This document shows positions 15,427-22,989 of a DNA stretch of 64,000 bases, piece after piece. The notes beneath the pieces were generated by a model, which saw nothing but the letters and a program-made list of their open reading frames with translations, made no database searches and had not been told where the DNA came from. Each line of letters opens with the position of its first letter. Position 1 is the first letter of the stretch. Origin of the DNA: Lentzea waywayandensis (GTDB lineage Bacteria; Actinomycetota; Actinomycetes; Mycobacteriales; Pseudonocardiaceae); assembly GCF_900115955.1 (NCBI RefSeq), contig NZ_FOYL01000005.1:248001-312000 (forward strand), written 5' to 3'. The position numbers and the translations under genes are program-made.

Positions 15427-17087
15427 GTCGAAGCCACTTTTCTCGCGTTCGCGCGAAGCCACACTTCAACGGCGAGAACCTGGTTGAGCGCACCCCACGG
15501 CACGCGCAGCCCGTTCACCGCGTCTTCGAGCACCTGGCGGACCGGGACCGGGTCGATCAGCCCGAAGTCGGCCGCCGCCGAATCGGAGAGCAACCGGCGC
15601 AGCTCCGGCGCCGCCCGCCGAATGCCCTGGTAGGCCTCGCGGCTGTAGTCCCCTTTGGTCTCCCTGGACAGGACGCGATCAGGAACGAGGCCTGCCAGCG
15701 CCTTCTTCAACAAGGGCTTGGCCACGGCCGGGTCCGCCCGCCGGCGTGCCGGAATCGCCATGGCGGCCCGCACCACGGCCGTGTCGAGAAACGGGGCGTG
15801 GGCGGCGATCCCGACCTCGGCGGCGGCTTCCCGGTGCACCTGCTGTGTGAGACCGTGCAGACGCAACTGGTTGAGCACAACGGACTCACCGGCGTCCACA
15901 TCGGACTCCTGACCGGCCACCAGCCGGGCCTGCGCGGCCAGCAGGTGCCGGGTCGATCGCGTGAACCAGTGCACCTGCGGCAGGTCCCAACGCGCGACGA
16001 CCGAGACCTCCCACGGCACGTCGCCAACCGCGTGGCCCTGTTCCAGAGCGCGGGCGAGCCGGAGCAACGCGCCCCGGCGACCCAGGCCGGCCATGAACAC
16101 CGCCCGCCTGAACACACTGAGCGGAGACCGGTTGCGCAGCCGTGCCCAGGCGAAGCAGTGCCGCCACAACGTGGTCAGCTCACCCCGCCGGGCGAGATCG
16201 ACGAAGTAGGCGCCGGGCGCCCACAGCACGGAATCGCCGCCCTCACCCATCAGATGGACGTCGGCACCGAGTGCGGCGGCGGCCGAGAACCGGAGCCGGG
16301 CAGGACCGCAGGCGATCGAGGCCGGATGCGGTTCGTCGCCCCTCGACAGCAGGTCCTGAAAGGGAAGGGACTCGGCCGGCAGCTTCACGAGCTGATGGTC
16401 GAACCGCCGTTCCACGCTGACGTAGCGCTCCGCCCGCTCCACGTCGTCAAGGACCGGCGCATCGGGGTTGTAGTGCGTGAACACCGAAAGGCCTGGCACG
16501 TCGCGAAGAGCGAGGCAGGCGATTGAGGTCGAGTCGAGGCCGCCGCTGAAGTCGGAGACCAACCGGCGCGCGGAAAGCGCACGGGCGCGCACCGCGGCCA
16601 CGAGTGCGTCGCGCAGCATTTCCGCCGCGTCGGCCTCGCTCAGGTCAGGATCCACGCGCAGTGGCGCGTACGGACGTTCGTCGAACTGCCCGTTCCCGAC
16701 GTGCAGCGCATGACCTTCACGGACCCGCCGGACACCTTGGTACAGGCTGCGGTTCTCCAGCAGGCCCGCTCCGTCGAGGCATGCCAGGCGGGTGGCGAGG
16801 TAGACCCGGTCGACGTCGGTTCCGAGGTCGCTCGCCTTCGTGCCATGTCGCCCGGAATCGTCGTAGTAGAGCGGAAACTGCCCCACCGGGTCGGCGAACA
16901 GCGTCGTCTCACCCGGCTGCCGCACGATCGCCGAGTAACAGCCGACATGGCCCGTCAGAGAACGATGTTCACCGGATTCGGTGAACTCGGCGAGAGAGCG
17001 CGCGAGAACGTCCTCTTCGGCGAAACACTGGCCGAAGACCTCTGCCGAAGCGTCCGGAGTCCTAGTTAAAACTCTGGCCGGAGGCAT
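15423..17087 (-). CDS. Lasso peptide cyclase (asparagine-synthetase-like)
   Basis: Asparagine-synthetase-like enzyme of 554 residues that would activate the side-chain acid of the core peptide with ATP and close the macrolactam. The N-terminal glutamine-amidotransferase-like fold (to about 150) lacks the N-terminal catalytic Cys, as in lasso cyclases. The PP-loop SGGLDSTS is at 181-188, and a second synthetase motif, ETKGDYSREAYQG, is near the C terminus. The ATG at 17087 lies inside the end of the precursor gene, overlapping it by 26 bases, and no later good start precedes the conserved fold. Codon 7 is TTA, rare in high-GC actinomycetes. With the RRE-B2 gene and the precursor it forms the core of a lasso locus. 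Confidence 0.88.
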   Translation of the reverse strand: MPPARVLTRTPDASAEVFGQCFAEEDVLARSLAEFTESGEHRSLTGHVGCYSAIVRQPGETTLFADPVGQFPLYYDDSGRHGTKASDLGTDVDRVYLATRLACLDGAGLLENRSLYQGVRRVREGHALHVGNGQFDERPYAPLRVDPDLSEADAAEMLRDALVAAVRARALSARRLVSDFSGGLDSTSIACLALRDVPGLSVFTHYNPDAPVLDDVERAERYVSVERRFDHQLVKLPAESLPFQDLLSRGDEPHPASIACGPARLRFSAAAALGADVHLMGEGGDSVLWAPGAYFVDLARRGELTTLWRHCFAWARLRNRSPLSVFRRAVFMAGLGRRGALLRLARALEQGHAVGDVPWEVSVVARWDLPQVHWFTRSTRHLLAAQARLVAGQESDVDAGESVVLNQLRLHGLTQQVHREAAAEVGIAAHAPFLDTAVVRAAMAIPARRRADPAVAKPLLKKALAGLVPDRVLSRETKGDYSREAYQGIRRAAPELRRLLSDSAAADFGLIDPVPVRQVLEDAVNGLRVPWGALNQVLAVEVWLRANARKVAST

Positions 17088-17202
17088 CGCTGGAACCGCT
17101 GGCGCTTCCGAAGGTGATGTCGTACACGGATCCCAGGTCGAACAGCACAGGCGGCTCGTAAGCGTGGTCCGCCGCTGCGACGTCGACGTCGTTCTCGATC
17201 AA
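17062..17202 (-). CDS. Lasso peptide precursor
   Basis: Short gene of 46 residues starting with TTG at 17202; GGAAGAGG lies seven bases upstream. The leader contains YEPPVLFDLGSVYDIT, an exact match to the Y-x2-P-x-L-x3-G-x5-T leader pattern read by lasso RRE domains. After Thr-Phe (Thr at position -2) the predicted 15-residue core is GSASGSSDASGQSFN. Gly1 and Asp8, the only acidic core residue, would close an 8-residue ring, leaving a 7-residue tail with Phe14 as the only bulky residue. The gene overlaps the start of the cyclase. Other starts in frame are absent nearby. The ring assignment is inferred from family rules. Confidence 0.85.
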   Translation of the reverse strand: MIENDVDVAAADHAYEPPVLFDLGSVYDITFGSASGSSDASGQSFN

Positions 17203-17400
17203 GAAACTGCCTCTTCCACGGGGACCCCAGCGCCGACAAGGGCGTAAGAATAACCCCCACCGAAAGCTGTCAAGGGGCAACCCGTAGATCACCCGCGAGT
17301 CGTGCGAATCGCACGCTTGGGGGCTTCCGACTGATGCCTCGACCGCCGCTACCATGGCTTGGCGCTTCAATTCGAAGCCGAGGGGTTGGGGAGGCACCGA

Positions 17401-18621
17401 GTGCCCAGTGGCGGCGACAGGCACGCCCGAGACCTGATCTGGGGCCGGAAGTCGGACGCTCTCCGCGACCTCAACCGCAGGCGGGTGCTTCGCGCGATCA
17501 TGGTCTCTCCCGGCACCCAGGTGAATTTGGCCAAGTTCACCAACCTCTCCCAGGCGACCGTATCCGGAATCGTGCAGGAACTGCAGCGGGAAAACCTCGT
17601 GGTGGTCGACGGCAACGACAACGAACGCGGGAAGAAGGTCAGCCTCAGCAACGTTCGCGGCGTGGCCATCGGCGTCGAGGTCAGCTACGACACGGTCACC
17701 GTCGCCGCACGCCGGGTCGACGGCGACGTCGACCGGGTCGTGGTGGACTGGTCCGGTCGCGGCGCGGAACACGGCAGTCAGGCGTGGATGCGCGAGTGCG
17801 TGCAACTGATCGGGGAGGTCGTCCGGCGGACGGGCCTCGACGAGACCGACATCGTCGCGATCGGGCTGGGCATCCCCGCCGCGGTCGATCCGCGCACGAG
17901 CACGATCTCCCAGGTCGCGTGGGCGCTCGACTGGGAGCGGGGCATGGACCCCGGAGCACGCCTGCAGGAGCACTTCCCCGGCGTGCCGGTGATCATGGAC
18001 AACGAGGCGAACTTCGCTGCGTACGGCGAATATCTCTATGGTGCGGGGCGCGGTACGGAGACCATGCTGTTCGTGAAGTCGTCGACCAGCGTCAGCGCGG
18101 GGCTCATCATCAGGGGCCTGATCTACCGCGGCAGGCACGGTCTCGCGAGCGAGATCGGCCATCTCGTGATGGACCCGCTGGGCGTCGTCTGCCAGTGCGG
18201 CAACCGCGGATGCCTCGAAACCGCGGTCGGCGGCGCGCGTCTGGTCGAACAGGTCCGCGGGGCCTACGTCGGCTACCGGGTGGATCTGCCCAACAGCCTC
18301 GCGAACATCGTCGAGCGGGCGAAGAGCGGAGACCTGTTGTGCCGCCGGGTGCTTCAGGACGCGGGCCGCAACATCGGGATCGCGCTGTCCAGGACGTGCA
18401 ACCTGCTCAACCCGGAGAAGGTGTTCATCGGCGGAGAACTCGGCAGGGCGGTCGAGCTGGTGATCGAGCCGGCCATCCAGACGATGCGCCTGCACTCCCT
18501 CGGCGGGATGTTCAACTACGTGGCCCCGATGACCGTGGAGGCCTCCGAGCTCGGCCTGAAGGCAGGGGCGCAGGGCGCCCTCGCGTACGCGCTCACCGTC
18601 CACCACATCCGGCCGAACTGA
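17401..18621 (+). CDS. ROK-family transcriptional regulator
   Basis: ROK (repressor, ORF, kinase) protein of 406 residues. The N-terminal winged helix is at about 20-80 (LNRRRVLRAIMVSPGTQVN, ATVSGIVQELQRENLVV). The sugar-kinase-like domain has VAIGLGIPAAVDP, MDNEANFAAYGE and the zinc-binding CQCGNRGCLE. Most such proteins repress sugar genes and release DNA on sugar binding. GTG 17401 was chosen because GGGGAGG is six bases upstream; an earlier TTG at 17359 is possible. It diverges from the lasso precursor across about 200 bases, so it could control that locus, but no lasso link to ROK proteins is established. A 9-bp inverted repeat follows the gene. Confidence 0.88.
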   Translation: MPSGGDRHARDLIWGRKSDALRDLNRRRVLRAIMVSPGTQVNLAKFTNLSQATVSGIVQELQRENLVVVDGNDNERGKKVSLSNVRGVAIGVEVSYDTVTVAARRVDGDVDRVVVDWSGRGAEHGSQAWMRECVQLIGEVVRRTGLDETDIVAIGLGIPAAVDPRTSTISQVAWALDWERGMDPGARLQEHFPGVPVIMDNEANFAAYGEYLYGAGRGTETMLFVKSSTSVSAGLIIRGLIYRGRHGLASEIGHLVMDPLGVVCQCGNRGCLETAVGGARLVEQVRGAYVGYRVDLPNSLANIVERAKSGDLLCRRVLQDAGRNIGIALSRTCNLLNPEKVFIGGELGRAVELVIEPAIQTMRLHSLGGMFNYVAPMTVEASELGLKAGAQGALAYALTVHHIRPN

Positions 18622-18642
18622 AGAACCCGAGTCTTTGAATTC

Positions 18643-18663
18643 GACGTGATCAACGATCACGTC
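18643..18663. promoter_or_regulatory. 9-bp inverted repeat between ROK gene and cyclase-fold gene
   Basis: GACGTGATC-AAC-GATCACGTC is a perfect inverted repeat with a three-base centre, and a further half-site GATCACG follows at 18668. It stands 21 bases after the ROK stop and 110 before the next start. There is no U-run, so an operator is more likely than a terminator. The binding protein is unknown; the ROK regulator is one candidate. Confidence 0.45.
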
Positions 18664-18773
18664 AAACGATCACGCCTTTCCCAAAGAATTCGTTGTTGCT
18701 TTTCCCCCACGTATTTAGCCTGGTTCTGGCGCCACTCTTCACGCCAGCAAGCCGATTCACAAGGGGGCCCGCC

Positions 18774-19370
18774 ATGAGCACCTCACCGGACCGGTCCAGT
18801 CGGCCCACCGACCGCTGGAACCACGTCAGCCATTCCGTCCTGTTCCTCGAAATCGCTTCTCTGGACGGCCCAGGCGGTACCGAAAGCGACCGCCAGGTGG
18901 CCAGGGCGCCACTGCACCGGGTACTGCGCTCCGCTTTCGCGGAGTCGGGCATTCCCTGGGCGAGCTGCCGCCACTCCGAGCGGCACGACGGCGTGCTGGT
19001 CGCCATTCCGCCCAGCATCTCCACCTCCGCGATCATCGACCGGCTGATCCCCTGCGTCGAGACCGGCATCCGGCGCTACAACCGCGAGGCCGCTCCCGTG
19101 CGGATACAGCTCCGGGCGGCCCTGCACGTCGGTCCTGTCATCGCGACCACCGACGGGCTCACCGGGCCGGCGATCGCCGTGGCGTCCTCGATCCTGAACG
19201 CGCCGGAACTGGTCAACTATCAACTCAAGACCGACATCGACCTCGCGGTGATGGTGTCGCCGCAGGTCTACGAGACCGTGATCCGGCACGCCTGCGGGTT
19301 CGCGGACCCGACGAGATATCGGGAGATTCACTCGGAGGGTTCCGCTGCGTGGCTCTGTTCGCCGGAGTGA
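18774..19370 (+). CDS. Small nucleotidyl-cyclase-fold protein
   Basis: Protein of 198 residues that resembles the single-domain, cyclase-fold proteins common in actinomycetes next to signalling and effector genes. Typical features are a first beta strand (HSVLFLEIASLDG), the RHDGVLVAIPP strand-turn, RIQLRAALHVGPV and a VMVSPQVYETVIR ending. The usual metal-binding Asp of the first strand is not seen at its expected place, so catalytic cyclase activity is doubtful. ATG 18774 has AAGGGGG upstream. It has no operon partner; it converges with the lactonase gene and overlaps it by 43 bases. The family assignment is by pattern and not certain. Confidence 0.6.
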   Translation: MSTSPDRSSRPTDRWNHVSHSVLFLEIASLDGPGGTESDRQVARAPLHRVLRSAFAESGIPWASCRHSERHDGVLVAIPPSISTSAIIDRLIPCVETGIRRYNREAAPVRIQLRAALHVGPVIATTDGLTGPAIAVASSILNAPELVNYQLKTDIDLAVMVSPQVYETVIRHACGFADPTRYREIHSEGSAAWLCSPE

Positions 19371-20191
19371 GCCGGAACGAACTCGTTCGCCGGCCTGCCG
19401 GGCACGTCGACGTCGATGGCGAACACCGCGCCGTCGTGCAGTGAAGGGCGGCGCAGACCGTACTTCGCGGTGGTGATGAACAGGCGGCCCAGGTCCGGGC
19501 CGCCCAGGCAGACGCTCGTGGGCTGCCGGGCGGGCAGGCACACCTCCCGGTCCAGGCGGCCGTCCGGGCGGTAGCGACGCACGACGGACGCTCCCCAGAA
19601 GGCGATCCAGAGGTTGCCCGCGACGTCGGTGGTCATGCCGTCCGGGGTCTGGTGCGGGGTGTGCAGGAAGACGCGGCGGGCGCCCAGTTCGCCGCCGCTG
19701 CCGACGTCGAAGCGGTGGACCACTCCCCGTGCGCTGTCGGCGAGGTACAGGTACCTGCCGTCGTGGGAGAACGCCGGGCCGTTCGGGATCGTCAGTCCTT
19801 TGAGGACGGGTGAGGGCGATCCCAGACGGTGCAGGGCGCCGGTGCCGGGTTCGGTGTCGTAGGCCGTGGTCGTGACCCAGAACCGGCCTGCGGGGTCGGC
19901 CACGGCGTCGTTGACGCGCATGCCCTCGTCCGCGAAGGTCTCCTGCTGCGGGCCGTTCAGGAAGCCCGCGCCGGTGCCGTACGCGGCCATCAGCTCGTCG
20001 CTGCCCCGCACCGGCGCTACGGCGCCGACGGGGACCGGGAGAGCGACGATCTCGTTGAACGGCGCGGGAACGTCACCGCGGGTCTCCAGGACGCGGCCGG
20101 CCAGCAGGTCCACGACGACCAGTCTGCCGTTGATCCAGCGAGCGCCTTCGCCGAGTTCGAGCTGCTCGAAGTTCCACTGCGTCAGCGTCAT
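19328..20191 (-). CDS. SMP-30/gluconolactonase-family lactonase
   Basis: Six-bladed beta-propeller lactonase of 287 residues, presumed to hydrolyse a sugar lactone to the acid using a divalent metal in the cytoplasm. Family features are GEGARWINGRLVVVDL near the start, RVNDAVADPAGRFWVTT, IPNGPAFSHDGRYLYLADS and QTPDGMTTDVAGNLWIAFWG; the Glu, Asn and Asp metal ligands lie in these. It is the last gene of a three-gene operon, overlapping the kinase gene by 4 bases. With that kinase and the epimerase-like gene it suggests oxidation of a sugar to its acid and then phosphorylation, but the sugar is unknown. Confidence 0.88.
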   Translation of the reverse strand: MTLTQWNFEQLELGEGARWINGRLVVVDLLAGRVLETRGDVPAPFNEIVALPVPVGAVAPVRGSDELMAAYGTGAGFLNGPQQETFADEGMRVNDAVADPAGRFWVTTTAYDTEPGTGALHRLGSPSPVLKGLTIPNGPAFSHDGRYLYLADSARGVVHRFDVGSGGELGARRVFLHTPHQTPDGMTTDVAGNLWIAFWGASVVRRYRPDGRLDREVCLPARQPTSVCLGGPDLGRLFITTAKYGLRRPSLHDGAVFAIDVDVPGRPANEFVPAHSGEQSHAAEPSE

Positions 20192-21093
20192 CGGACGGTG
20201 CTCCCTGCTTGCAGGTCCAGCAGTTCCAGGTCGGCCCGGGTGGGCAGGCCCTGCCAGTCGCCGGGGGTGGCGACGGCGAACGCGGCGACGGCGTTGCCTC
20301 GGCGCAGCCGGGCCTCCGGGCCGAGACCGTCGAGGTGGCCGGAGAGGTAGCCCGCGACGAACGCGTCGCCCGCGCCGGTGGTGTCGGCGACGGTGACGCG
20401 ATGGGCGGCGGCGGTCCAGGTCCCGTCCGGAGTCCGCGCGGTGGCGCCGTCCGCGCCGTGCTTCAGCACGACCTCGTGCACCTGGTGGTCGCCGGCGATC
20501 GGGAGTTCGTCGTCGGAGGCGATCAGCACGTCCACTCGCGCGAGAAGCGGCTGGATCACCTTGCCCGCGGCCTTCGGAGACCAGAGCTTCGACCGGAAGT
20601 TGACGTCGAGGCTGACCGTGCTGCCTGCCTCGTGGCCGAGGTGGATCGCCTCGGTGACGGCGGCGAGCGCGGACTCGCTCAGGGCCGGCGTGATGCCGGT
20701 GACGTGGACGATCCTCGGCACGCCGGCGTCGAACGAACGGCGAACGTCCTCTGTGGACAGAAGCGACCCGGCAGACCTGCCGCGGTAGTAGAGAACGCGG
20801 GTGATGTCGGCGGTTCGCGGTTCGAAGAGGATCAGGCCGGTGGCGGCGTCCGGCGTGATCCGGGCGGCGCCGACGTCCACCTGTTCGGCCAGCAGCGTGC
20901 GGCGGACGAGTGAGCCGATCTCGTCGGCGCCGGTCACCCCGGTCCAGCGCACCGCGTGGCCGAGGCGGGCGAGACCGATGGCCACGTTCGACTCGGCGCC
21001 GGCGACGGTGAGCTCCGCGGTTCCTCCCAGCCGGAACGGGCCGGCGGCGCGGAACGCACCCATGGTCTCGCCCAGGGTGAGCACGTCGGTCAT
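20188..21093 (-). CDS. PfkB-family sugar kinase, likely 2-keto-3-deoxygluconate kinase type
   Basis: Ribokinase-fold kinase of 301 residues. The N terminus (LTLGETMGAFRA, GGAESNVAIGLARLG) and the C-terminal signature DTTGAGDAFVAGYL, with the catalytic Asp in GAGD, define the PfkB family. Overall it is closest in pattern to 2-keto-3-deoxygluconate kinases, though ketohexose or deoxyketo-acid kinases are alternatives. The start overlaps the upstream epimerase-like gene, and the end overlaps the lactonase. Such a kinase feeds an aldolase that yields pyruvate; neither the aldolase nor the sugar-acid dehydratase is in the window. Confidence 0.85.
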   Translation of the reverse strand: MTDVLTLGETMGAFRAAGPFRLGGTAELTVAGAESNVAIGLARLGHAVRWTGVTGADEIGSLVRRTLLAEQVDVGAARITPDAATGLILFEPRTADITRVLYYRGRSAGSLLSTEDVRRSFDAGVPRIVHVTGITPALSESALAAVTEAIHLGHEAGSTVSLDVNFRSKLWSPKAAGKVIQPLLARVDVLIASDDELPIAGDHQVHEVVLKHGADGATARTPDGTWTAAAHRVTVADTTGAGDAFVAGYLSGHLDGLGPEARLRRGNAVAAFAVATPGDWQGLPTRADLELLDLQAGSTVR

Positions 21094-21857
21094 GCCGTTC
21101 CTCCCACGTGAGCGGTGATCGTCAGGCGCCAGCGCACCGAACCCGAGGCGGGCACGACCGCCACCGGACGGGTGGTGTCGTGGCGGTCGAACGTGCGGCC
21201 GAGCATGGGTTCCACGCCGATGCTTCGGTACGGATCACCTTCCGGCCAGCCCTTCAGGTTGCGCCACAACGCGATGGAGACGGGCTGGTCGGCGCACTCG
21301 ACGCGCAGGTCGAGTTGCTGATCTCCATCAACCACGCGGATCTGGCCACGTTCGAGCACCGCGCCGGCCGCCGTGCCGTCGTCGGGTCCCAGCGAGTCCA
21401 GTCCCGCGGGCCACTCCCGCAACTCAGGAACCGGATCGGCGATCAGCACGGAAGTGCCGGCCGGAGCGTCCAAACGGGCAACCGGGCTGACGTCGAGCAG
21501 GGCGTGCGCGGCCCACACGAACCGGTAGCCGGGCTCAGCTATCAGCTCGTAGTCGGCGACGACCGCGTCACCGTCGGACCCCGCCGAGCGGCGAAGCGTG
21601 AAGTGAGGACAGTCCACACCGGTCCGATGCCACGGCCTGCTCCAGGCGTCACCGTGATCAGGCAGGCCACGCACCGTCGGAACGCACTCCTCCAGGCCGC
21701 CGGCGTCGACGAACGCGGAGCCCGGTGTCACCTCGGAACGCGCGGGATCGGCACGGTGCCACAGCCACTCGCGGTCGGCTGTGCGCAGCGAGGTCCAGCG
21801 TCCGCCGAGGCTGCGATCGACCTCGACGTACAGCGGCACAACCCTGGTGACCTGCAC
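21090..21857 (-). CDS. Aldose-1-epimerase-like protein
   Basis: Protein of 255 residues with the look of a galactose-mutarotase-like fold. It has a beta-sandwich pattern, a stretch with EECVPTVRG and DHGDAWSRPW where mutarotases carry active-site acids and His, and a late GVEPMLGRTFDR segment. It is the first gene of the operon with the sugar kinase and lactonase, so it may interconvert anomers of the same sugar. The start is GTG at 21857 with CAGGGA upstream; an ATG 12 bases earlier is out of frame. The assignment is moderate because sequence similarity in this fold is low. Confidence 0.65.
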   Translation of the reverse strand: MQVTRVVPLYVEVDRSLGGRWTSLRTADREWLWHRADPARSEVTPGSAFVDAGGLEECVPTVRGLPDHGDAWSRPWHRTGVDCPHFTLRRSAGSDGDAVVADYELIAEPGYRFVWAAHALLDVSPVARLDAPAGTSVLIADPVPELREWPAGLDSLGPDDGTAAGAVLERGQIRVVDGDQQLDLRVECADQPVSIALWRNLKGWPEGDPYRSIGVEPMLGRTFDRHDTTRPVAVVPASGSVRWRLTITAHVGGTA

Positions 21858-21884
21858 GGTTCATCCCTGACATGATCAATCAGT

Positions 21885-21897
21885 AGTTAATTACTAA
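21885..21897. promoter_or_regulatory. AT-rich inverted repeat upstream of the sugar-acid operon
   Basis: TAGTTAATTACTA has TAGT and ACTA arms around TAATT, in an AT-rich patch 28 bases upstream of the epimerase-like start. In 70-plus percent GC DNA such a patch marks a promoter and a probable operator. The regulator is not known; neighbouring GntR and ROK proteins are candidates. Confidence 0.4.
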
Positions 21898-21932
21898 TTT
21901 ATCTTGCCATGGGCGGGCGTCAGGACCAACAG

Positions 21933-22835
21933 TCAGCTCGTGCAGGCCGTCCCGTTGAGCGTGAACGACGTGGGCGCGGTGTTCCTGCCGCGGAACGAGC
22001 CGAGGAACCCGATCTCCACCTCACCGCGGGGCGAGATCGCCCTCGTGTGCTCGACGCTGATCGCGGTGACGGTCGAACCGCGCTGTGACACGGACGCGTT
22101 CCACATCTGCCGCACGGTCTGCCCGTCGGCGAACGACCACCGCAGCGTCCAGCCGTTGATCGCGGCGCCGCCGGTGTTCCTGATCGTGATCTTCCCCTGG
22201 AACCCGTCCTGCCACTGGCTGTCGAGCCGGTAGACGACCGCACAGGGCGGCGGTGGCGGAGTGGTCGTCACGACAGGAGGCGGAGAAGTGGTCGCAGGCA
22301 AGGACTTCGACGGCTCAACGCGCTGCACGGCAGGCGCCGCGGCAGTCGTTGTCGTCGGTGTGGCGTCCATGCCGTTGCAGGGCACTCCCCACAGGCCGCG
22401 GTCTTCGCGCGCGGCACCGAGTTCGGCATCGGCGAGCGAACCGGCGGCGGCCTGGGCCCTCAGCACGCCCTCCCGCACGGCGAGCAGCGCGTAGTCGGTG
22501 CCGTCCTCCAGCCGGAGGTTCACCTCGCCGGGCGTGAGCGAGCTGAGGCGAACAGCCTTGCCCAGCAACGACTTCTCAGCGAACGTGCGCGCGGAGGCGG
22601 CCCAGCAGTCCGCGGGCGGCGCCAGCAACGAGACCTCGACGCGCTGGCCGGTGTCGAGCTCGACCGTGCGGCCGTCGATCACCGCGCGCACGACGGCCGC
22701 CAGATCTCCGGTCGCTTCGTTGACCAACGTCGGCTGACGCACCTGCACCGGGGCGGCGACGGGACGCGACTGGCCCTCGACCGTGCATGCGCACGTCAAA
22801 AGAACCAGGAGAAAAGACAAGGACTTCCGCAACAC
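21933..22835 (-). CDS. Secreted SNase-like domain fused to a CBM2 carbohydrate-binding module
   Basis: Exported protein of about 300 residues. An N-terminal hydrophobic stretch ends near LLTCAC, a possible but poor lipobox. Residues roughly 40-145 follow the staphylococcal-nuclease fold (VRAVIDGRTVELDTGQRVEV, a LEDG turn, LLAVREG) but without clear conservation of the catalytic Arg and Glu residues. After a Thr/Pro-rich linker the C-terminal 100 residues are a family 2 cellulose/chitin-binding module (GFQGKITIRNTGGAAINGW, LRWSFADGQTV, end Cys pair). GTG 22835, with GGGAG upstream, is the preferred start; a GTG at 22850 is possible. The activity is unclear; it may be a binding protein only. 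Confidence 0.7.
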   Translation of the reverse strand: MLRKSLSFLLVLLTCACTVEGQSRPVAAPVQVRQPTLVNEATGDLAAVVRAVIDGRTVELDTGQRVEVSLLAPPADCWAASARTFAEKSLLGKAVRLSSLTPGEVNLRLEDGTDYALLAVREGVLRAQAAAGSLADAELGAAREDRGLWGVPCNGMDATPTTTTAAAPAVQRVEPSKSLPATTSPPPVVTTTPPPPPCAVVYRLDSQWQDGFQGKITIRNTGGAAINGWTLRWSFADGQTVRQMWNASVSQRGSTVTAISVEHTRAISPRGEVEIGFLGSFRGRNTAPTSFTLNGTACTS

Positions 22836-22971
22836 CAGGGACTCCCGCACACGATCATGCAAACCTGCACGACCGTAGCGGTCTCCGAGCACCGCCCACA
22901 TCCGCCGTTCGGCCTTGATCATCCGCGCGACGCCGCCACCTCGGGCCCCGCGCCACAACGCCTCACTGAGG

Positions 22972-22989
22972 CATAATGGCACTGTGCCA
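22972..22989 (+). promoter_or_regulatory. Putative leaderless promoter and operator at the GntR start
   Basis: CATAAT at 22972-22977 lies 6 bases before the GTG start at 22984, the spacing expected when transcription begins at the start codon, so the mRNA may be leaderless. The inverted repeat TGGCAC-T-GTGCCA at 22977-22989 overlaps the start codon and could be an autoregulatory operator. No clear -35 was found. Confidence 0.4.

Noticed and set aside
17203-18660. Long leftward open frame running into the lasso precursor
   Set aside because: It is antisense to the ROK gene and only joins the precursor frame by chance; the TTG with an RBS at 17202 is the real start.
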